Of a stretch of 26,348 nt of DNA, positions 1-10,098 are shown piece by piece. Source of the stretch: Lingula anatina (Eukaryota > Brachiopoda > Lingulata > Lingulida > Lingulidae); NCBI RefSeq assembly GCF_001039355.2, contig NW_019773809.1, positions 1 through 26,348 of the forward strand. Direction: 5' to 3'. The translations under genes and the position numbers were made by a program. A model generated the notes under the pieces. That model was not told the origin of the DNA. It ran no database searches and worked only from the letters and a program-made list of their open reading frames with translations. Within the stretch, counting starts at the first letter, position 1. Each line of letters starts with the position of its first letter.

Positions 1-1587
1 ACAGCCAGACCTGTCATACCTGCCAATGGCAAGAATAAAAAATACTTAAGTGGCATTTTACTTCAATTTATCTGTAATACTATACAATTCTTTTATAAAT
101 AGGTATGTTTTGAATTTAAGGACTGGTTCAATGTCATTGATTCACAGTGCAATAGTAATGTAACCACTGTAAATATAGTCTCATCTTTCCTATGAGTGGA
201 AGGAAAAGAAATGTACTGTAAAACTTGGAACAAGGCCCGAAAAAGTGAGAAAGCAAAACACCGAGTTGCGTTATGAGTGTTTGATGCTGATATTATCCTA
301 TAAATAACATTTTCTTGGAAAGGGGCCATTTTATAACCCACCCCACATTTGATAACAAACCTGGACGCTTAATAATATCTAGACGTTTAATAATATCTTG
401 ATAAGGATAAAAGGTTATGGCTAGAGATAAAATGTATTGCGGCCATAATTTCGAGAGCCTCTACTAGATTATAAATTCAGAAAAAAAGCCATGAGTGATT
501 TTTAACTAAAAGAAGCCAAGTATGTAACAACATTGCACTGCCTAATTCAAAACAATATTTTCTTTCGAGCACCGCTTGGTATAAGGGATATATACACTAC
601 ACGTAAAAGCAGCAACAACTAATTATAATTTTATGTTAATCCTTCGTCAGAACATCAGAATTCATTTATAAGTAGCTTTCATATTTCTAATATAAATAAG
701 AATCAATATTCCACGAGGAATATATTATGTAGGGCTTTTCTGCATTTCAATAAATAAATAAATAATATGAAAATGCAGTTGGCTTTATACGTATAAGACA
801 TCATTATAATCAGAACAATGAAGTTTTTTATTTGTTCACAAATTAATGGTAGTAGAGATGGTATGGTTTTCGTACGGGAAAACAGAGCGACCACCTCTTC
901 CCCTCTCTAAAAGTTTTAATCACCCCTAGAATCTCGAGGGGGCGTGTCAGACACACAATTAAACTAATTGCACTGACGGCACTTGAACAAGAATACCTGC
1001 AGAGATGGATATATAGTGCCGGTATGCTTACCTGAATCTAAATGCTCCCAAAGGCTCGTGTAAGCAAACGGCAGTAATCGTTTTTTTGGTATGAGATGCA
1101 GTAGGCCCTATACAGTTTTCACCGCGTTTGTTTCTGTTCTTGTTAGGTGTTCGGCACTGACAAATGGTTGTACAGCCAGACAAATATAGATAAACAACTG
1201 CCAGTGAATAAACAGAATAAATGTACTCACAGATAAACAGATATATGACAAAATCCATGGCAAATCTATTGATAAATAGATAAAATCAATAAACATATAA
1301 AAACGTTTTTTCAAGGTCAGCATCAAGATCACGGTCAAAGAAGAAAACATTCTCTCTTGGTACAGTTCACACAAAGAAAAGTGTTTTTCATGTTCATATG
1401 TACTGGTTTCATAAAGGCTTTTAAACAAGAGACTTTTTGTCACCATAAACATTTTTTACAATAAGCACAAAAAACAATCATCGATTAAAACTTTTTTGAG
1501 CAAATTTCCACTTTATGTTGCCACTGGTAACACAACTGTCAACAGCAAGTTCACCGTCTGAAGCATTTTTTACGTAAAATCCTTCAG
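1..1587. other. AT-rich sequence without a supported gene
   Basis: No open frame here resembles a known protein. A minus-strand frame at 1452-1108 is hydrophobic, but its bias fits AT-rich DNA and I do not call it. A minus-strand AATAAA (plus TTTATT) at about 827-832 could end transcripts of the BIR gene to the right; this is inference only. Confidence 0.5.
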
Positions 1588-1780
1588 TTATATTCTGTAT
1601 ATTGGTCTCCCGTTTTTACCTATGGCGTACACCACTGTTGTGGAGAGCGCTGCCATGGCAACCGGCCAAAGGAATGGTAAAACTTGCGAAATCTCGTCAT
1701 AAAAATGATGCTTTTTCTGCACATATCTGTGTTCTTCATCTAGTCTGTCTGCATGCTCTCTTAAGTTGATCAAAATGTGT
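1588..1780 (-). CDS. Possible downstream exon of the BIR gene, with a hydrophobic segment
   Basis: On the minus strand a pyrimidine tract ending in CAG (acceptor at 1781-1783) opens a 63-codon frame that ends at a stop at 1588. The peptide is first charged and coiled (LREHADRLDEEHRYVQKKHH), then has a hydrophobic stretch (FLWPVAMAALSTTVVYAIG) that could be a membrane anchor. Joining it in frame to the upstream BIR exon needs a phase-2 donor; GGGGT|GTATGC at about 2402/2401 would do. A second donor there (AGT|GTAAGG, phase 0) would instead give a short 14-residue tail ending in this exon. A donor-like GTAAAA also lies near the 3' end, so the exon may be internal. I do not recognise the peptide. 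Coding status is inferred from the splice signal and composition only. Confidence 0.35.
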
Positions 1781-2175
1781 CTGAAAAAGGGAAATACCTG
1801 TTTTAAATGTTATGTTGTGAAAGTAATTTATCATGATCTCTATAGCTAGTATAAAGAGGAAATGCTAAATTAAGATAACTACGACCTAAATATTAAAACA
1901 TGTTTGTTTAATCGGATCATTAAGATTGATGTTTTTACTTAACTAGACATTTCAGGAAATAACGGAACCTAACAAATTTCTCAATGATTCCAAATTCTTT
2001 TGTCAGAATTTTTAGGTAAATGTGCAAATACAAGGATTGCCACAAAGAACATTGATTGTGGTACTTTTGGTTTGTTAACATCTGTATCAGATATGTACAT
2101 GTATAGAATAGTTATCAAGGTCCATATAAATCCCCATTGTATACCTTAATCAATTTGCTCTGTTTCAATAAACTT

Positions 2176-2853
2176 TCATTTCACGCGGATGCACGTGTCT
2201 CTTGGTATACTTTCCTTGCAATATGAATGAAAATGGCAAAACAAATATAGGTCTACAAATACAGCGTTAGCATCAGAACCGAAAGTACTTTCACTTTCAT
2301 ACGTCCTCCAAATACTATTCTGTGAATTAATGTAGTCATGAATTGACCTCAAAAATGCCAGAACACCTACTACGCACCTTACACTAGATACCGCCGCATA
2401 CACCCCCGTCTCAGGTGGCGCTGCAGTCAATAGAGATTTTGGCTGGTAATCTTCATTGCAGCGGGTCATGCCGGAGTCTTGAATTCCAAGCACGGTCTTT
2501 GCATCGGAATAAATGGACGGCCTCCTCTGGCACTCTGCAACGTAAGAACATTGCGGGAACCGAAGCTGGTGTGTCTGTAAAGCGTTGTGCCATCCCCAAG
2601 CATCCGGTTCGCCTTCCAGAGTCCCCTGACAGCTGTAAGCACACTTAACCACCCCTTCTTCTTCATCGGAGTAAAACCCAGCAGCGGCTAAGTTGCGCGA
2701 GATCTTCTCGCGTTCCGGTGATTGAAAGGACCACTTTTCAAAGGTTTTCTTTCTCTTCATAGGGTCCTCAAGCCCTTTATTACCCACTATCAACCCTGTG
2801 AGGACACGAGAATTGACACAAGGGTCATCTGGGTTTGATTCGTCCTCTAACAT
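2176..2853 (-). CDS. Single BIR-domain protein (IAP family), 5' coding exon
   Basis: The frame runs from ATG at 2853 to a stop at 2176 (225 codons if unspliced). The ATG has A at -3, and an in-frame TGA lies upstream with no other ATG between. Residues about 35-105 form a BIR domain: KTFEKW, LAAAGFYSDEEEGVVKC, and a THQLRFPQC end. BIRs fold around one zinc ion held by C-x2-C-x16-H-x6-C. Here the ligands read C71-x3-C75-x19-H95-x6-C102, so the hairpin has one extra residue and the next loop three. There is no stop or frameshift. After residue ~160 the frame loses family character and GT donors appear (GTATGC near 2401, GTAAGG near 2382), so the real protein probably splices out before 2176, perhaps to the exon at 1780. 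No RING is visible nearby. A role in caspase or immune signalling is family knowledge. The exon could also be a decaying IAP copy. Confidence 0.7.
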   Translation of the reverse strand: MLEDESNPDDPCVNSRVLTGLIVGNKGLEDPMKRKKTFEKWSFQSPEREKISRNLAAAGFYSDEEEGVVKCAYSCQGTLEGEPDAWGWHNALQTHQLRFPQCSYVAECQRRPSIYSDAKTVLGIQDSGMTRCNEDYQPKSLLTAAPPETGVYAAVSSVRCVVGVLAFLRSIHDYINSQNSIWRTYESESTFGSDANAVFVDLYLFCHFHSYCKESIPRDTCIRVK

Positions 2854-3100
2854 GATGGCGAAGAGGACGGTAAGTGAAATAACGGCCCAGATCCTACTTT
2901 TCTCCGGTCACTGGGCCCGTGTGAAAGCATGGTAGGCCTATATACATATATATATATATCCACTTCTATGGTGTACGCACTTTCTCGTGAACGGTTTCTT
3001 TGTACTTTCGGGGATTCCCCCCACTTTCTTCGGTCAGGGTCATAAGATTTAAATAAGGAGTCTGGGTTGCTGGTTGACAGAGATATTTATAATCTCTATA
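2854..3100 (-). promoter_or_regulatory. Putative promoter of the BIR gene
   Basis: Reading leftward, this flank has a TATATATATATA stretch (2948-2959) about 100 bp before the ATG, GAAAGT cores at about 2979-3006 resembling IRF/ISRE half-sites, and an exact palindromic GGGGATTCCCC at 3010-3020 that fits the NF-kappaB consensus GGGRNYYYCC. Spacing fits a TATA promoter with a proximal kappaB site. The motifs are seen in the sequence; promoter activity is inferred. Confidence 0.4.
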
Positions 3101-4376
3101 GGAGGTAATGGTAATATCAGCCTACGCCTCAGTTAGGGATGATGATATCACCTAAATTTATCATTCTGATTTTAAGTGTACTAACGTGACAGGTTTTCAT
3201 CAGATAGATACCAAGACAAGACATATGTGAACTACAGGCGCGTAGGCGGCTTACATTTTAACATTGGAATGCTATCTATTCAGAAAAAAAAATCAAGAGG
3301 AGAGTGGGTTCCCCAAAGTTCCCTCTGCTCCGCTTCCCTCGTTATGACTAATGTGGTTTAAAAGGGGAATTGGGAAAGGGGGGATAAGGCCCCTTCCCCC
3401 TCAAAATCGCATCTTCAGCAGACTATTTTCTCGGATCAGGGCCTTCCCACCAAACTAATGACGGCTCTATTGACATTTTCATAAGAAGAAAGTCATAAAA
3501 ATACTCAATTTTCACAATAGAACCGAAAGTAAAAAAATTCCAGACAACAGTCACGGTATTGTACGTAAATGGGGATTCCCCTCTGTAGTCGGAACCATTA
3601 TTCGAGAGAAGTATACAATTTTGTGCTATGTGGAAGCAGTGGAATGTTTCCCAAACGACAAAAAGGTTTGCCCACGATCAAAAGAAAAAATGTTACTTTT
3701 TGTCAAACCATTTGACGTGCTAATAGTTAGACTTCACGGGTTTTGTCCAAAGTTGTTGACCAAAAAGAACTTATGTATGTACAATTCAACTGAAACAACA
3801 CAGCTGGGGAAATTTAATAGCCCTTCTTGGCAACAACCAGAGGAATATCCGTGCATCACCGTCCAAGTCAAGATGGTGATTATTCTCATTCCGGCCATAT
3901 TTGTACTACCGTGTTGCGTTTTTCCTTCTGGTAGTGACTAAGCATTATGGCCGAACAGCTGAATGCTTTCTAATTAATTCTACTTTTATATTAGGTCTAA
4001 ATCTTGCCACTTCTTTGAATGTAGTACGGGACGATGACATTGAGACACACGTCAACGTTTGATGCAACACACGCGAAAATGTGCGCAAATCCTTATTTTA
4101 TCGTTATATAGCACTTGCTTTCTACAATGAAAATGTTTGTGATTAAATCAAGTTGATTTTTTCCATTTTGCTTGTTCAAAGAGAAGAAATAAGGTTATTT
4201 AAATCGCTAGGCTTTCCAATTAAATAGTTTTCTGTTCATTACAGCGTTCTACTGTTGTAAGTGCTTTGGCCGAAGAAAAAAATTTAAAGAAAATAAGATA
4301 CACCCCTGCCCTAGACATGATCCTCCTGCAGGAGGTTTTGGTTGTAAATCCATTCGAAGAAACAGCATAGCTGTCA
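3101..4376. other. Intergenic DNA, no supported gene
   Basis: A plus-strand frame at 3621-3941 (106 codons, non-ATG start) resembles nothing I know and ends in a hydrophobic stretch. On the opposite strand a 54-codon frame ends near 3748 and begins with a signal-peptide-like run (MAGMRIITILTWTVMHGYSS). Neither has convincing splice sites or homology. I treat the stretch as noncoding. Confidence 0.4.
3571..3581. promoter_or_regulatory. Second palindromic kappaB-like site
   Basis: An exact second copy of GGGGATTCCCC, about 720 bp upstream of the BIR start codon. An ACCGAAAGTAAAA stretch (3522-3534), IRF-like, lies 40 bp away. Confidence 0.35.
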
Positions 4377-4379
4377 GTT

Positions 4380-4806
4380 ATTGTATTGTTGAAAGCTGCT
4401 ATGCAAAATAAATGAATATTCATATTTTTGTTTTGTGTCAAGAGCTAAAAATGCTCATATTTCTTTTCTTTCTTTTAGTTTTATATATCATATTAAAAGT
4501 TTCATTCCTCAATAGCCTTAAAGAGAACTGTCTCTTTATTGTAAATAAAAAAAACATCAACCATATGCAATTAATAGCATTCTGTACTGTTATATTATTC
4601 TTTACTGTTACTTATTGTTGAACGCTGCTACGGAAAAATAAATGGTCTTATTTTTGTTTTGTACAAAAAGCTCCAAAAATGGCCAACATTTCTTAATTTA
4701 TTCAGTTTTGTATATAACGTTAAAATGTTCATTGCTCAATATTGTTACAGAGAATTACCTTTAAATTGTAAATAAAAATTATTAACCATATACAATTATT
4801 ATTTTA
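4380..4806. repeat. Diverged tandem duplication, unit ~230 bp
   Basis: Two head-to-tail copies, about 4380-4608 and 4611-4806. Each has the same order of landmarks: TATTGTTGAA.GCTGCTA, AAAATAAATG, TTTTTGTTTTGT, an internal TTGTAAATAAAAA and CCATAT.CAATTA. The copies differ by many substitutions and small indels, so the duplication is old. The unit is AT-rich with no coding content. Confidence 0.75.
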
Positions 4807-4961
4807 TTTGCTTATCTATAAAGTTTGTGTCATTTTCTAGTATAGCTAACTGTAACAAATCACGGTTGTTTTGCGACTACACCACCCCCACGTTCACGAA
4901 AAGCCTAAGCGAAAAGTGGGGCACTACTTGTACGGGAACGTCATGACTCGTTGAAACTCTC

Positions 4962-5024
4962 TAATATAATATAATATAATATAATATAATATAATATAAT
5001 ATAATATAATATAATATAATAAAG
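4962..5024. repeat. (TAATA)n microsatellite
   Basis: About twelve near-perfect copies of the 5 bp unit ATAAT/TAATA in a row. Confidence 0.95.
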
Positions 5025-6463
5025 AAGTTGCATGCATATACACCCATGTGATTAAATCAATATAATTAAAAAGAGAAAAAATACTCCGAATTTCACCCGT
5101 CGTTAGTCCTTAAAATCTTATTGTTAAATCATGCCGAGAAAATATAAGCATACCTTATTATATAAGGTATTACTATCACATACATTTATAATAATAAAAG
5201 TAAAATATACCCAAAATTTGGACTGGACAATGTTTAAAAGTCAAGTGCCAAAAACATTGAATAAAGCACATATAAGTTAATAGTAATTTTGCAATTCTGA
5301 TTAATAACATTCTTAATATTCTTGAATATCTTATTGTAGTGCTATGGAGTTAGATTTACAAAGTGATACTGTAAACAACAAACATTTCATAAACACACCC
5401 TTTGTATAAACATTCAAGAAACATCAGAGAAAAGTGATTTAAAAGATAGGTCGTATACTATGTATAAGATGTACGATCTTTAAAAATATTTAAAATAAAC
5501 TATTTACAAAATAACCCAGTAAGCAAACAGCACTTTTTGATTAACGTGAATACTTTCAAACATTTTTCACTCCGCGCCTCCTTCAATATCACTTTTCTAA
5601 GGTCTTCCAAGCATCATATTGACCTCAAACAAATTCAATAATTGAATAATGTAAATAGTTTCTTACAAGTATGTTCTGCATACCTTTGTCCCGTTTTAAA
5701 CTTATATAATTTACCATCTTGTAGCAATTTAAAGTTGTGCGATAACAACGAGAGGTGTTTTTTTTTTTTACATTAAAAAACACTTTTAAAGTGATAACAT
5801 AAAAAAAATAAAACATTAAATTCAGTAGGCCAATATTATTGTTCTTATGGTGTGTAAGGTCGGCCAGAGGAACCACAGGAGACCTGTAGGTGAAGCTGGT
5901 GGAGAAGGGGGTAGTAATGGGGGCTTATGGGGGGGGGGCGGGGGGACCTGTTCAAGCCATAATTTACATGTAAGCAAGTCATTTGCACCGTTGGTGGTAC
6001 TCATCTATACAATGGTTATAACCATACACCAGTCTTTGGGTGATAGGAGCCCTTATCCCTGCAGCCCACGACACTGCAGTGTAATATATAATGTAAATAT
6101 ATATAAAATAACTTATCTTGTTGACAGAAAACTGAGGCTCATGGTGACCACGTAGGCCTGTCACATATTTTGACACCCTAGAGGTGAATGAATAACATAA
6201 TGGACAAAGAAACTCTGTGTGTCATTTGTGCGCATATAACAAGGCCAGCCAGAAAAAACTTGCCAGGCTAACGGTCTTGGAGAATACCGACCTGATCGGG
6301 CCAGTTAATGTTGTCATGAATATGTATGTTCCACTTGTTGATAACAAAATTAAATGTAAGTTTTGTTATAACTAAACATGTTTGACTAGAAAATATGAAA
6401 CTCAGTCTTTTTTCTAATGCATTACTACTGTTGTTCACACCTGTTTTTTTTCATTATTTCACC
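5025..6463. other. AT-rich intergenic DNA with a G-rich run and a small cysteine-pair frame
   Basis: Mostly low-complexity AT-rich sequence. A small hairpin lies at 5150-5170 (ATACCTTAT, 3-base loop, ATAAGGTAT). A G-run of about 17 bases with a single C lies at 5929-5945 and may form a G-quadruplex; frames across it on either strand are proline/glycine-rich artefacts. A 59-codon stop-to-stop frame at 6196-6375 (+) has a C-x2-C pair at each end, but no ATG and no identified homologue; see findings. Confidence 0.4.
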
Positions 6464-6478
6464 TTTATTTATTTATTT
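6464..6478 (-). terminator. Probable poly(A) signals of the IAP gene
   Basis: Overlapping AATAAA copies on the minus strand (plus TTTATTTATTTATT), about 280 bp past the stop codon at 6752. This is the first such cluster downstream, implying a ~280 nt 3' UTR. Confidence 0.45.
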
Positions 6479-6751
6479 TTTTGTGTGTTTTCGTTAACCA
6501 TTAACGCTGCCTTTGAATTGCATTGTTGCGGGATTCCCGGACATCAGTTGTAGACGCTGAACTTTTTAAAAAGCCAAGTGCATGAACATCATGAACATGT
6601 TGTCAGTTGTGCCCTTTGGGGAATAGAGGCATTGGGCAGTTGGACCATCCCTTCTTTAGGAAACTGAAGAACTTTTCTATAACCTGAAGCGTACATATTC
6701 CCCAAGACATACAAGTACTAGAGAAAGGCTTGAAAGATCATTATCCCTTCT

Positions 6752-7805
6752 TCAAGACATATACGTCTTCACTGTCCCTCGTATGTCCACCCGGCAAATG
6801 GGACACTTCATCAGCGCGGGAGCACATGATTCGCAACACACAAAATGGCCGCAGGGAAGAATCACTACAGCGACATCAGCGTCCATGCAGATTTTACAAA
6901 TTCTTTCATCCCTGAGGCGCTGATTTTCTAATCTTAACGCCTCGGCCATGTCTTTGTCTTGCCCATTAACAAATTGGCTAGCTTGGTGGTTGCTATAAAT
7001 TTGTGACTTTTGAGAAGCAGGAATTTCCTTCAGAATGGCTGCAACTGGCTGTTCCTCCCCATATTGTGGTGAGGGGATGGTTTCACATAAAGATGTTTCT
7101 GCTTCAGAGTCCGAGGAGTCGGAATCTATTGCCGTGCCTTCCATTTCCAGTAGGTAGTCCAGAAACTGCTCGGCATTCTCAAATTCCTTGCCTGGTATAT
7201 GAAGCATAAGCATTTAGGAGCGTGCAGAATACATTTTTAACAGTTAACAAAGCAATGGTATTTTCTAAAATTAACAAAAAAATTGTACATAACCAAACCC
7301 CAAGTGCAAATTGGAAACATCAAAAATTGCCATATTTATCGTAATCTATCAAAACAATTCTGACACACCACGCTTATTTTGGTAGAATAGAACAGAATAT
7401 CACATATCAAAAATCAAAAACACAAAAAGAAATTCATAACAGAGTATAAACTTTTATCAATAAATTTCACCTGTTTCCTTGATGTATTTCTTAATGACCT
7501 TCCTGGCGTGGTGTTCGGAGCAATCAACGACCCCTACCGCCGCTTTGATATATGGTTTATTCATATCAATCTTTCTTTTGCGAGGGGAAATGTTGGAGGA
7601 GAAGGTCATGCACACTAAGCCACCATTTGAAGCGCTCGATGTTGGTGCAGCTGGCGGTTTCCCAAGCGATTTTAGCTGTGCTGCCGTTGTCAACCCATGG
7701 CCCTGAAGGCAGTTAGAATGAATTGAGGAAAATGTTTTGGATGCCAATACAAAATAAAGAAATCCAATAAAGATAACAATACCAACTCCAACAAAAATTC
7801 ACTCT

Positions 7806-7848
<43 letters not shown>

Positions 7849-7849
7849 T

Positions 7850-7883
<34 letters not shown>

Positions 7884-8883
7884 GAGATAGAGAAAGTGAG
7901 AGAGGTTTTCCAACAAAAATTACCTTTCCGCCAACTCTTTGCCCATTCTCCTGAAAGTGTTCCAAAACATGACAACACTGCGGAAACCAAGTCTTGTGCT
8001 CTTCCCAGGGGTCGTCTGTCGGCTGCCAGTTACACAAACCCCCATCGCAGAAAAAGCACTTTACGCTGTCATTCACGCCTAAATAGTAAAGTCCAGCTTC
8101 TGCTAAGACATTTGGGGTCTGCTTTATACCTGGTGGCCATCTGGCAAACGTGGCTAAACGAGCTGGGAAAGAGGACAATTCTGGTCGCGCTGGTATCATC
8201 CTACTGCCCATTTTAGATTGCGGCGACCCAGTTACGTCAGTGGGAACCTGAAACGTATTAGTCTCGTTGTAGGAACAAGACTTGTTTGCTGAATATTGTG
8301 CCGCAGCATGTATTTCCGGTTGAAAGAAAGACCGTTGCTTTTCACGGAGATTTTCCTGCACGAAGTGAAACACACTCGGGTCTCTCTGAAAGTCAAGGAC
8401 GAACTCGCACCTAGGAAAATGGCGCTGGTGTTCTCCAATAGCCGTATCTCCTACCTCAAAATTCCTAAGTCGCCCGTCGCAGAAGACGCACTTAACGGTA
8501 TCGGCGGGCCCTGTATATATAAAACCTGCGGCCGCAAGATCTGTCGAAGGCACTGGGTTATACTGCGGCCAATTTACAAATGTTTGCCACCTGTCCCTAG
8601 CTTCAGCTAATTTCCATTCATAAATTGATCTATGGGGATGGCAACCACGCCCCTTTGTGGGGTAACCAGGACTTGGGAACAGATTAGTTGAGGGGCGTTG
8701 TATCATCACCGTATCAGGCTGATCAATTCCTTGGTGGAATCCAGCGGCGTTAGACGAACCAGATGTGACGTCATTTGTAACGTTACCCTGCCAGTTACAG
8801 AAGTCATTTTGGGTCATCCTATCTGAAAAATCGCGTCCCTGTCCAGTGAACTGGTTATAAGTAAAAATGCTCTGATCATCCAT
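6752..8883 (-). CDS. Inhibitor-of-apoptosis E3 ubiquitin ligase (2 BIR + UBA-like + RING), 3 exons
   Basis: Coding exons 8883-7924, 7702-7471 and 7191-6752 join in phase (0, then 1) to 543 aa. Junctions: AAG|GTAATT, TTCAG|GGC, ACAG|GTGAAA, CCAG|GCA. The start ATG has A at -3 and G at +4. Residues 1-95 are unrecognised and low-complexity. BIR1 is ~97-163 (C132, C135, H152, C159) and BIR2 ~242-307 (C276, C279, H296, C303), both with canonical zinc spacing. A UBA-like segment lies at ~370-414, crossing the exon 2/3 boundary, and a serine/acidic linker follows. The RING at 496-543 has C496, C499, C511, H513, C517, C520, C527, C530 and ends in the KTYMS tail typical of IAPs. There is no CARD, so it resembles XIAP/BIRC7-type proteins more than vertebrate BIRC2/3. 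Family knowledge: BIRs bind caspases or IAP antagonists, UBA binds ubiquitin chains, and the RING dimerises and recruits E2 in the cytosol. It is intact. The orthologous name is uncertain. Confidence 0.95.
7802..7905. repeat. Compound microsatellite in IAP intron 1
   Basis: (TG)n at about 7809-7846, then GA-rich sequence and (GACA)n at about 7858-7881, immediately intronic to the exon 1 donor at 7923. Reading through it yields only an artefactual THTHTH/SLSL tail. Confidence 0.95.
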
Positions 8884-8995
8884 ATTATCATATATTGTAC
8901 CCTATGTGATTGTCACGTTAAAAGTTGCAAGTTTTATTACGTGTCCACTAACGGTGGGCCCTTCAAGTTATAGTTTGAGCTATATTTATAAGTAA
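8884..8995 (-). promoter_or_regulatory. Putative core promoter / 5' UTR of the IAP gene
   Basis: A TATAAATA on the minus strand (plus TATTTATA, 8983-8990) lies about 100 bp upstream of the start codon, an arrangement compatible with a short 5' UTR. An upstream noncoding exon cannot be ruled out. Confidence 0.35.
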
Positions 8996-10021
8996 AGTAA
9001 ATTCAAAACCAACTTGGAATCGTCAACTGTTAAGAAACAGATTTAATACATCTTCTGTTTCAATATTTTAATTGACTAGATGAATGTTTGGCGGGGGAGG
9101 ACCTTGGTCTTGTGTACGTGCTATCTCCGCACGTTGTAATGAAGGACGTTTGTCGCAAACACAATACTTATGTGTACAAGAAATTCGGGTTTCAACTCTT
9201 GCGATATGCTTCGGGGTTGTCGCTATCAGTAGTATGATAGGCAAAGCGAATTTTCCATATCTGATTTTATGTTGTTTTGTGTTTTGTGAAAACACCCCCA
9301 TGCCCTAAACCGAATGCTTGGTTGATTCCTGTTTAGTTTATTTTAAACCATTCACGTGAGCCGCCAAATCATGAATACGACTGCCATATACCATGGGATC
9401 ACTGTCGAACACGAAATGTCACCGAGGTTTTATCTGCAATTATAAAATAAAGGATTATGAATTTACGTCAAAAAATGAAAGAAAATTAATACGCAAAGAG
9501 CCACTTCCGGAGGATTAAAAATTATATCAATTACTTTGCTATTAGCTGTTTAATGAAACTAAATTTCTGATATATATATCATTTTATTTATTTTTCCATT
9601 TATATTACTATACATGTGCAAAACTGTAAACTAGATGGTGCCCATGAGTAACCATGGTATATCCTCGCAGTTTGCCACTAAGTCAGGAACAACCTACCCT
9701 GGAGACCCCCATCTCCTAAATATCAATGCCACTGGCTGCTTTTGATTATTGAAAATAAGCATCAGAATATAAAATATGAGAAATATGATAAATATATATA
9801 TAAATAAATGCAGCTCCTCACAGAGCAAGGGGTTGCGGATTACAGCAACCTTTATTTAACAAATATTAGCTAATGATTATCTATTTTCTGAATGCAGTGG
9901 GCACATCTTAATTTTCTGAAGTAGCTGATGTTATGACACGCTGCTGTAATGCTTTCTTTTTTTTTCAAAAATAGCTAAGTAGGCTATAGTTTAAATTACA
10001 TTTATTTATCTTAAGCTTAAG
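8996..10021. other. Intergenic DNA, no supported gene
   Basis: Frames near 9068-9308 on both strands overlap each other and lack recognisable domains. A CACGTG E-box lies at 9353-9358. The rest is AT-rich. Confidence 0.45.
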
Positions 10022-10098
10022 GCAATTTAGCGAGAAACCCCTTGAAGATGGATTGATCCACATTTAGTACGACAGTGTCTGGGAATGGTCCCTTAATC
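10022..10098 (+). mobile_element. Truncated copy of the TTAGA-flanked miniature element
   Basis: The stretch starts with CAATTTAGCG.GAA.CCCC, as in the right half of the elements at 24345 and 25313, and ends with TCTGGGAATGG.., like their right terminus. The left half is missing. Divergence is considerable, so assignment is tentative. Confidence 0.45.

Noticed and set aside
2415-2648. Plus-strand 77-codon frame
   Set aside because: Antisense to the BIR exon, whose homology is on the minus strand.
2851-2876. Plus-strand ATGATGGCGAAGAGGACG followed by GTAAGT
   Set aside because: Looks like a start plus splice donor, but there is no phase-matched continuation with recognisable coding content on the plus strand.
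3621-3941. 106-codon plus-strand frame
   Set aside because: Non-ATG start, no recognised domain, no splice or promoter context.
5822-6176. Proline- and glycine-rich frames over the G-run
   Set aside because: Composition results from the homopolymer; frames overlap on both strands.
7690-7923. Read-through of the IAP exon 1 frame into SLSL/THTHTH sequence
   Set aside because: This is intron 1 microsatellite; a good donor at 7923 and an in-phase acceptor at 7703 remove it.
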